Positions 14,006-17,838 of a DNA stretch of 17,838 nucleotides are shown here, piece by piece. The stretch is taken from the NCBI GenBank assembly GCA_002297645.1, contig DBMH01000006.1:1-17838 (forward strand), given 5' to 3'. Source of the DNA: Rhodanobacteraceae bacterium UBA703 (lineage in GTDB: Bacteria; Pseudomonadota; Gammaproteobacteria; Xanthomonadales; Rhodanobacteraceae). The stretch's first letter is position 1. Every line of letters begins with the position of its first letter. The notes under the pieces were generated by a model that saw only the letters and a program-made list of their open reading frames with translations, did no database searches and had not been told where the DNA came from. The translations under genes were made by a program, and so were the position numbers.

Positions 14006-15678
14006 TTCACGACTCCGCTACCCGAATCGCCGCGCGGGTCGGAACCGGCGTGCATCGCGCCGGTCTTCCTGTCCCAGCTCACCGCATTCATGAAGCCCCA
14101 GCGGCGCTCCGACTCGCTGACCTTGTGCCCCATCGCCTCCAGCGCCCTGACCTCGTCCGGGGTGAACGCGCCTTTCTCGGCCGAGATCACGTCCGGCATG
14201 TACTGGTGGTGGTAGCGCGGGTTGCCGACGAATGTCTCCGGCGATTCGCCGTCGATGAAGGCGAGGATGCCTTCGAGCACCATCGTGATGATGCGGCTGC
14301 CGCCCGGCGTGCCGATCACGCCGACCTTGTCCTCGCCGATGACGAAGCTCGGCGACATCGACGACAGCGGGCGGCTGCCGGGCTTCGGCGCGTTGCGGTC
14401 GTTGCCGAGCATGCCGAACGCGTTCGGCTTGCCGGGAACGAGCGCGAAGTCGTCCATCTCGTTGTTCAGCACGAAGCCGGTGCCGGGCACGACGAAGCCG
14501 GAACCGAAGATCAGGTTGACCGTCTGCGTGCCGGCGACGAGGTTGCCCTCCTTGTCCATGATCGAGAAATGCGTCGTGTGCGTGCCCTGCTCCGGCGCGA
14601 GGTACGGCGGCAGCAGTTCGCTCGGCGTCGCCTTCTCGGGGTGGATGGAGGCACGCAACCCGGCGGCATAGTCGGGGCTCATCAGCCGCGCGATCGGCAT
14701 CCCGACGAAATCCGGGTCGCCGAGGTATTCGGCGCGGTCGCGATACGCCCGGCGCATCGCCTCGACGGTCAGGTGCACGCGATGCACGCGGTCGAGCTTG
14801 CCGAGGTCGTAGCCCCCGAGCACGTTCAGGATCTCGGCCAGGGCGATGCCGCCCGACGACGGCGGCGACGCGGTGACGATATGCCAGCCGCGATAGTCGA
14901 ATGCGAGCGGCGCGCGCTCCTTCACTTCGTATTTCGCGAGGTCGTCGAGCGTCCACCGGCCGCCCTGCCTGCGCACGCCGTCCACCAGAACCTGCGCGAG
15001 CTCTCCGCGATAGAACCCGTCGTTGCCGCTCTCGGCGATGCGTTCGAGCACGCGCGCGAGATCCGGCGACTTGAACGTCCAGCCGGACTTCGGCGCTTCG
15101 CCGTCGACCAGGTACAACGCGGCCGACGCCGGATAGCGCGCGATGACTTCCTTGCGCATGGCCAGTTCCTTGAGGAAGCGGCCATCCGGCTTGAAGCCCT
15201 TGCGCGCGATGCGGATCGCCGGCGCCAGCGACTTCGCGAGCGGCAGCTTGCCGTAGTGTTTCGCCATCCAGACGAGACCGGCCGGCTCGCCCGGGATCGC
15301 GGCGGACAGCGGACCGTTGGTCGCGTGGTCCCGGTCCGGCTCGCCGTTCGCGCCGACGTAGTCCTTCATGTCGACCGCGATGGGAGAGGTCTCGCGCGCG
15401 TCGATCATGACTTCCTTGCCGTCGCCCGCGCGGCGCAGCAGGAACAGGCCGCCTCCGCCGATGCCGGAACTCTGCGGTTCGACCACCGACAGCGCGGCGG
15501 CGACGGCGACGGCGGCGTCGAACGCGTTGCCTCCCTGCGCCAGCACCTCGAAGCCGGCCTCGGTCGCGAGCGAGTGTGCGCTCGCGATCGCGGCGCGCGG
15601 CGGCGTGTCCGCCGCCAGGGCCACGTGGACGAAGAACAGCGCCGTCATCGCGACGGCGAAGCCGCGGATGCGCTTCAT
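14002..15678 (-). CDS. ggt: Gamma-glutamyltransferase precursor
   Basis: 558 residues. A signal peptide (KRIRGF, hydrophobic 7-20, ALA|AD near 22) directs export. The large-subunit region has GFEVLAQGGNAFDAAVA (42-58), PQSSGIGGGGLFL and DARETSP (93-99), whose R95 matches the glutamate-binding arginine of E. coli GGT. The autoprocessing site is GTHTTHFSIMD, making T368 the predicted N-terminal nucleophile of the small subunit, followed by NNEMDDF (405-411), PLSSMSPS (437-444) and GTPGGSRI (457-463). It cleaves glutathione and gamma-glutamyl compounds in the periplasm. AGGAA lies 7 nt before the ATG, which overlaps the ferredoxin stop. All key residues are present, so it should be active. Confidence 0.96.
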   Translation of the reverse strand: MKRIRGFAVAMTALFFVHVALAADTPPRAAIASAHSLATEAGFEVLAQGGNAFDAAVAVAAALSVVEPQSSGIGGGGLFLLRRAGDGKEVMIDARETSPIAVDMKDYVGANGEPDRDHATNGPLSAAIPGEPAGLVWMAKHYGKLPLAKSLAPAIRIARKGFKPDGRFLKELAMRKEVIARYPASAALYLVDGEAPKSGWTFKSPDLARVLERIAESGNDGFYRGELAQVLVDGVRRQGGRWTLDDLAKYEVKERAPLAFDYRGWHIVTASPPSSGGIALAEILNVLGGYDLGKLDRVHRVHLTVEAMRRAYRDRAEYLGDPDFVGMPIARLMSPDYAAGLRASIHPEKATPSELLPPYLAPEQGTHTTHFSIMDKEGNLVAGTQTVNLIFGSGFVVPGTGFVLNNEMDDFALVPGKPNAFGMLGNDRNAPKPGSRPLSSMSPSFVIGEDKVGVIGTPGGSRIITMVLEGILAFIDGESPETFVGNPRYHHQYMPDVISAEKGAFTPDEVRALEAMGHKVSESERRWGFMNAVSWDRKTGAMHAGSDPRGDSGSGVVK

Positions 15679-15932
15679 GAGGGTTCCTTTCGAGTCAGCG
15701 ACGCGAATTTCGCGAGCAGTTGCTCCGGCGACTCGGCGTTCTCCGGGTCGGAAATGATGCATTCGACCGGGCACACCTCGACGCACTGCGGCACCTCGTA
15801 GTGACCGATGCACTCGGTGCACAGGCCCGGGGCGATCTCGTAGAACTCGGCGCCGAGGCTGATCGCCTTGTTCGGGCAGACCGGCTCGCAGACGTCGCAG
15901 TTGACGCAGAGTTCGGTGATCTTGAGAGACAT
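15675..15932 (-). CDS. 2[4Fe-4S] Alvin-type ferredoxin (YfhL/FdxA-like)
   Basis: 85 residues. Cysteines are arranged C9xxC12xxC15xxxC19 and C38xxC41 - 8 residues - C50xxxC54, with an additional C58. The 8-residue insertion in the second cluster loop (ECIGHYEVPQC) and the short C-terminal extension are typical of Allochromatium vinosum-type ferredoxins and of YfhL. These carry two [4Fe-4S] clusters of very low potential and donate electrons in the cytoplasm. The ATG at 15932 gives the usual N-terminus MSLKITELCVNCDVCEPVCP. Its stop overlaps the ggt start by 4 nt. Pairing of a cytoplasmic ferredoxin with an exported GGT is functionally unexpected but may simply be operon economy. It is preceded by an inverted repeat element. 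Confidence 0.95.
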   Translation of the reverse strand: MSLKITELCVNCDVCEPVCPNKAISLGAEFYEIAPGLCTECIGHYEVPQCVEVCPVECIISDPENAESPEQLLAKFASLTRKEPS

Positions 15933-15940
15933 GCGTGGAG

Positions 15941-16031
15941 CCGGGACTGGGAATTCGGGATTGGAGATCAGGAAAGAGATGCGGCCCGATCGAGGCCGAC
16001 CCAATCCCGGACCCCCAATCCCGGATCCCGG
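15941..16031. repeat. GGGATTGG-type inverted repeat element
   Basis: The left arm (15941-15964) includes TTCGGGATTGG; the right arm consists of two 14-nt units, CCAATCCCGGACCC (16001-16014) and CCAATCCCGGATCC (16015-16028), differing at one base. GGGATTGG (15957-15964) is complementary to CCAATCCC in either unit, with about 36-50 nt between. It occupies nearly all of the 104-bp gap between the lipoprotein stop and ferredoxin start. Similar (G)GGATTGGGGATT runs are, from memory, scattered in Xanthomonadaceae intergenic regions. Confidence 0.65.
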
Positions 16032-16036
16032 CTTTC

Positions 16037-16549
16037 CTACTTCGCCTCGACGATACGCACGTCGGCGCCGGAGGCCGCGAGGCCCTGCTTGACCGTCTCG
16101 CCGTCGGCCGCGCTGCCGACGAACATCACGACCACGTCCTTGAACGAGCCCGGCTGCGCGTCCTTGAACGCGTCGACGACGAGCGCGGACGTCTTCGCGG
16201 AGTCCGGACCGCCGAACGCCATCATGTTGCCAGGCAGCACGCCGCGGGCGACCGTGGTCTTGACGTTGTCGAGCTGGTTGGCGCGGTCGTTCTGCGCGGC
16301 CTCGTCGTCGCCGGCCGGCACGAAGTACATGTACGGGCGCGTGCTCTTGACGCCCTGCATGTTGTTGGTGACGACCGTGCTCAGGTACTTGCGCCACGCG
16401 GTCTTGTCCGACGGGTCGGTCGGCAGCGGCACCGTGTCCGGCTTCTGCTCGGCGGCGGCTTCCGCCGGCTTCTGCTCGTTCTTGTTGCAGGCGCTGAGCG
16501 TGAACGTCGCGGCAGCCGCGACGAAGAGGATCGGAAGAATCTTGCGCAT
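16037..16549 (-). CDS. Lipoprotein of unknown function downstream of coaD
   Basis: 170 residues. A type II signal peptide is clear: RKILPILFVAAAATFTLSAC, with lipobox LSA|C and C21 as the lipidated residue. Asn at +2 makes outer-membrane sorting likely. A charged, Ala/Glu/Lys-rich linker (22-45) precedes a domain with KYLSTVVTNNMQGVKSTRPY (55-74), FVPAGDDEAA and a C-terminal alternating strand/helix pattern (DVVVMFVGSAADGETVKQGL, ASGADVRIVE). I do not recognise the family. AGGTACC lies upstream of the ATG at 16549; an in-frame ATG at 16564 overlaps the coaD stop and would add five residues. Likely co-transcribed with rsmD and coaD. Confidence 0.82.
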   Translation of the reverse strand: MRKILPILFVAAAATFTLSACNKNEQKPAEAAAEQKPDTVPLPTDPSDKTAWRKYLSTVVTNNMQGVKSTRPYMYFVPAGDDEAAQNDRANQLDNVKTTVARGVLPGNMMAFGGPDSAKTSALVVDAFKDAQPGSFKDVVVMFVGSAADGETVKQGLAASGADVRIVEAK

Positions 16550-16560
16550 GGCGTGGTACC

Positions 16561-17073
16561 TCATGGTTTGGTCGATTGCAGATAGCGCGTTCGCAGCGCC
16601 TGTTGTACGGCCGGGTGCACGAACCCGGAGACGTCGCCGCCGAGCCGCGCGATCTCGCGCACCAGCGACGAGGAAATGAAGCTGTACTGCTCCGCCGGCG
16701 TCAGGAACAGCGTTTCCGCCGCCGGGATCAGGTGGCGGTTCATGCTGGCGAGCTGGAACTCGTACTCGAAGTCCGACACGGCGCGCAGGCCGCGCAGGAT
16801 CACGCCGGCGCCGATGTCCTCCACGAACTCGGCCAGCAGCACCGAAAAGCCGCGCACCTCGACGTTCGCGATCCCGGCGAGCGCCGTGCGCGCCAATGCA
16901 ATGCGCTCGTCCAGCCCGAGCGCCGGCCCCTTGGTCGCGCTGTCGGCGACGGCGACGACGAGGCGGTCGAACAGCGGCGAGGCGCGCTGGACCAGGTCGA
17001 TGTGGCCGTTCGTGATCGGGTCGAACGTGCCCGGATATACCGCGATGCGCGCGCGCTGCTGCGATATCGCCAT
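16561..17073 (-). CDS. coaD: Phosphopantetheine adenylyltransferase
   Basis: 170 residues, the usual length. The nucleotidyltransferase motif PGTFDPITNGHIDLVQRA (14-31) includes TNGH (21-24); the substrate loop is GVILRGLRAVSDFEYEFQLA (90-109) and the C-terminal motif is SFISSSLVREIA (131-142). It transfers AMP from ATP to 4'-phosphopantetheine in the penultimate step of CoA synthesis, in the cytoplasm. The ATG at 17073 fits the family N-terminus. It follows rsmD after 29 nt, the rsmD-coaD order common in gammaproteobacteria and many other bacteria. Confidence 0.97.
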   Translation of the reverse strand: MAISQQRARIAVYPGTFDPITNGHIDLVQRASPLFDRLVVAVADSATKGPALGLDERIALARTALAGIANVEVRGFSVLLAEFVEDIGAGVILRGLRAVSDFEYEFQLASMNRHLIPAAETLFLTPAEQYSFISSSLVREIARLGGDVSGFVHPAVQQALRTRYLQSTKP

Positions 17074-17102
17074 GGGCGGACTGTCTTCCGGTTGCGGGGG
17101 CG

Positions 17103-17696
17103 CTAGCTTAACGGATCGGCCTGCGAGCGACGATACAAGGCGTAGAGCACCATCCCGGCCCGGCCCTCGCGATGCAGCCGCCAGTTCGGCGGCGGCACGA
17201 ATTCGTCTCCCTGCCCTGCCTCGACGTGCACGAAGGCCGTATCCGACAGCCAGCCGCCCTGTTCCAGACGTCGCGCCGCCTCGGTCCACAGGCCGGCATC
17301 GAACGGGGGGTCGAGGAAGGCCAGGTCGAACCTCGTCGGAGCCGGAGCAGCGAGGAACCCGAAGGCGTCGGCGTGCACGACGTCGCCTCCGGCAACCTTC
17401 AGCCGGGCGAGGTTGTCCTTCAGCCCCTGAGCGAGATCGCGATCGCGCTCGACGAAGATGCAGCTCGCCGCTCCGCGCGACAGCGCTTCGATGCCGAGCG
17501 CGCCGGTACCGGCGTAGAGGTCGAGGCAGCGGGCACCTTCGATCACGGGCGCCAGCCAATTGAACAGCGTCTCGCGCACGCGGTCCGGCGTCGGCCGCAA
17601 GCCGGGCCGGTCCGGCACGGAGAGACGCGAACCGCGAAGGCTTCCGGCGACGATGCGCAAGGTGCCTGCGGCCGAACGCGTACGCGGTCTGGTCAT
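17103..17696 (-). CDS. rsmD: 16S rRNA (guanine-N2)-methyltransferase RsmD
   Basis: 197 residues. RIVAGSLRGSRLSVPD and RPTPDRVRETLFNWL (34-48) are typical of RsmD; DLYAGTGALGIEALSRGA (59-76) is the SAM-binding motif I, and LDPPF (128-132) is the catalytic (N/D)PP(Y/F) motif. It methylates G966 of 16S rRNA in the small subunit. GGAGG lies 3 nt before the ATG at 17696, close but strong; upstream in-frame codons to 17744 look non-native. Divergent from ftsY across 67 bp, as in related genomes. The gap contains GCGCCC-C-GGGCGC (17707-17719), a 6-bp palindrome. Confidence 0.96.
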   Translation of the reverse strand: MTRPRTRSAAGTLRIVAGSLRGSRLSVPDRPGLRPTPDRVRETLFNWLAPVIEGARCLDLYAGTGALGIEALSRGAASCIFVERDRDLAQGLKDNLARLKVAGGDVVHADAFGFLAAPAPTRFDLAFLDPPFDAGLWTEAARRLEQGGWLSDTAFVHVEAGQGDEFVPPPNWRLHREGRAGMVLYALYRRSQADPLS

Positions 17697-17763
17697 CTTC
17701 CTCCGTGCGCCCCGGGCGCGGGTGATAGCATTGAAGGCTCGCATTCTCGCCTGTTCGCCCGCG

Positions 17764-17838
17764 ATGCTGAAGTTCTGGAAGAGGAAGAAGCCGGCCGAAG
17801 AAACGCCGGCCCCGGCGGCGGCACCTGCCGCAGCCGAG
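17764..17838 (+). CDS. ftsY: Signal recognition particle receptor FtsY, 5' end only
   Basis: Only 25 codons are inside the window: a start MLKFWKRKKPAEE followed by an Ala/Pro-rich acidic run. A short basic amphipathic N-terminus followed by an Ala/Pro/Glu-rich A domain is characteristic of gammaproteobacterial FtsY, and ftsY commonly diverges from rsmD. The GTPase domain lies beyond the right edge. GATAGCAT at 17724-17731 may include its -10 element. Confidence 0.8.
   Translation, partial: MLKFWKRKKPAEETPAPAAAPAAAE

Noticed and set aside
13639..15801. 720-codon plus-strand open frame over ggt and the MBL gene
   Set aside because: It is antisense to two complete enzymes with full catalytic motifs; composition is typical of GC-rich antisense frames.

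Overview
The window is GC-rich, tightly packed bacterial chromosome with no RNA genes, insertion sequences or CRISPR array. Gene content points to a gammaproteobacterium of the Lysobacterales/Xanthomonadales: divergent rsmD and ftsY, coaD followed by an Alvin-type ferredoxin and gamma-glutamyltransferase, a split-subunit pntAa/pntAb/pntB transhydrogenase, and GGGATTGG-type intergenic repeats that I recall from that order. The genus cannot be fixed from the sequence.

Layout. (1) 1-2407: a MocR/PdxR-type regulator, cut by the left edge, diverges from a compact three-gene unit (AhpD-like carboxymuconolactone decarboxylase, FMN-binding pyridoxamine-phosphate-oxidase-like protein, GNAT acetyltransferase). 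The 91-bp gap holds a clear inverted repeat. (2) 2408-4742: a four-helix membrane protein of unknown function with a plausible promoter, a convergent L,D-transpeptidase-fold protein and an acyltransferase-3 membrane enzyme. (3) 4760-8210: the proton-translocating NAD(P) transhydrogenase operon on the minus strand, interrupted between pntAa and pntAb by a lower-GC gene for a small, apparently secreted, cysteine-containing protein. A 9-bp hairpin follows pntB. (4) 8211-9845: a divergent nitroreductase overlapping by 4 nt with a stand-alone 5'-3' exonuclease/FEN-type nuclease. (5) 9908-12388: an exported TPR plus beta-propeller protein, a divergent Nudix hydrolase and a MAPEG protein. (6) 12386-15932: a minus-strand chain ferredoxin > ggt > MBL-fold hydrolase > TMEM43-like protein > MAPEG in which the first three junctions are 4-nt start/stop overlaps. 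(7) 16037-17838: rsmD > coaD > lipoprotein on the minus strand, and the first 25 codons of ftsY on the plus strand.

How they fit. Transhydrogenase sets the NADPH pool, the ggt chain includes two or three families that commonly handle glutathione or its conjugates, and the left cluster combines PLP-sensor, thiol/peroxide-type and flavin-type families, so redox and thiol chemistry recurs. This grouping is inference. The most unusual items are the foreign-looking gene inside the pnt operon, the half-length TMEM43-like protein in a translationally coupled ferredoxin/GGT operon, and the MocR divergon.
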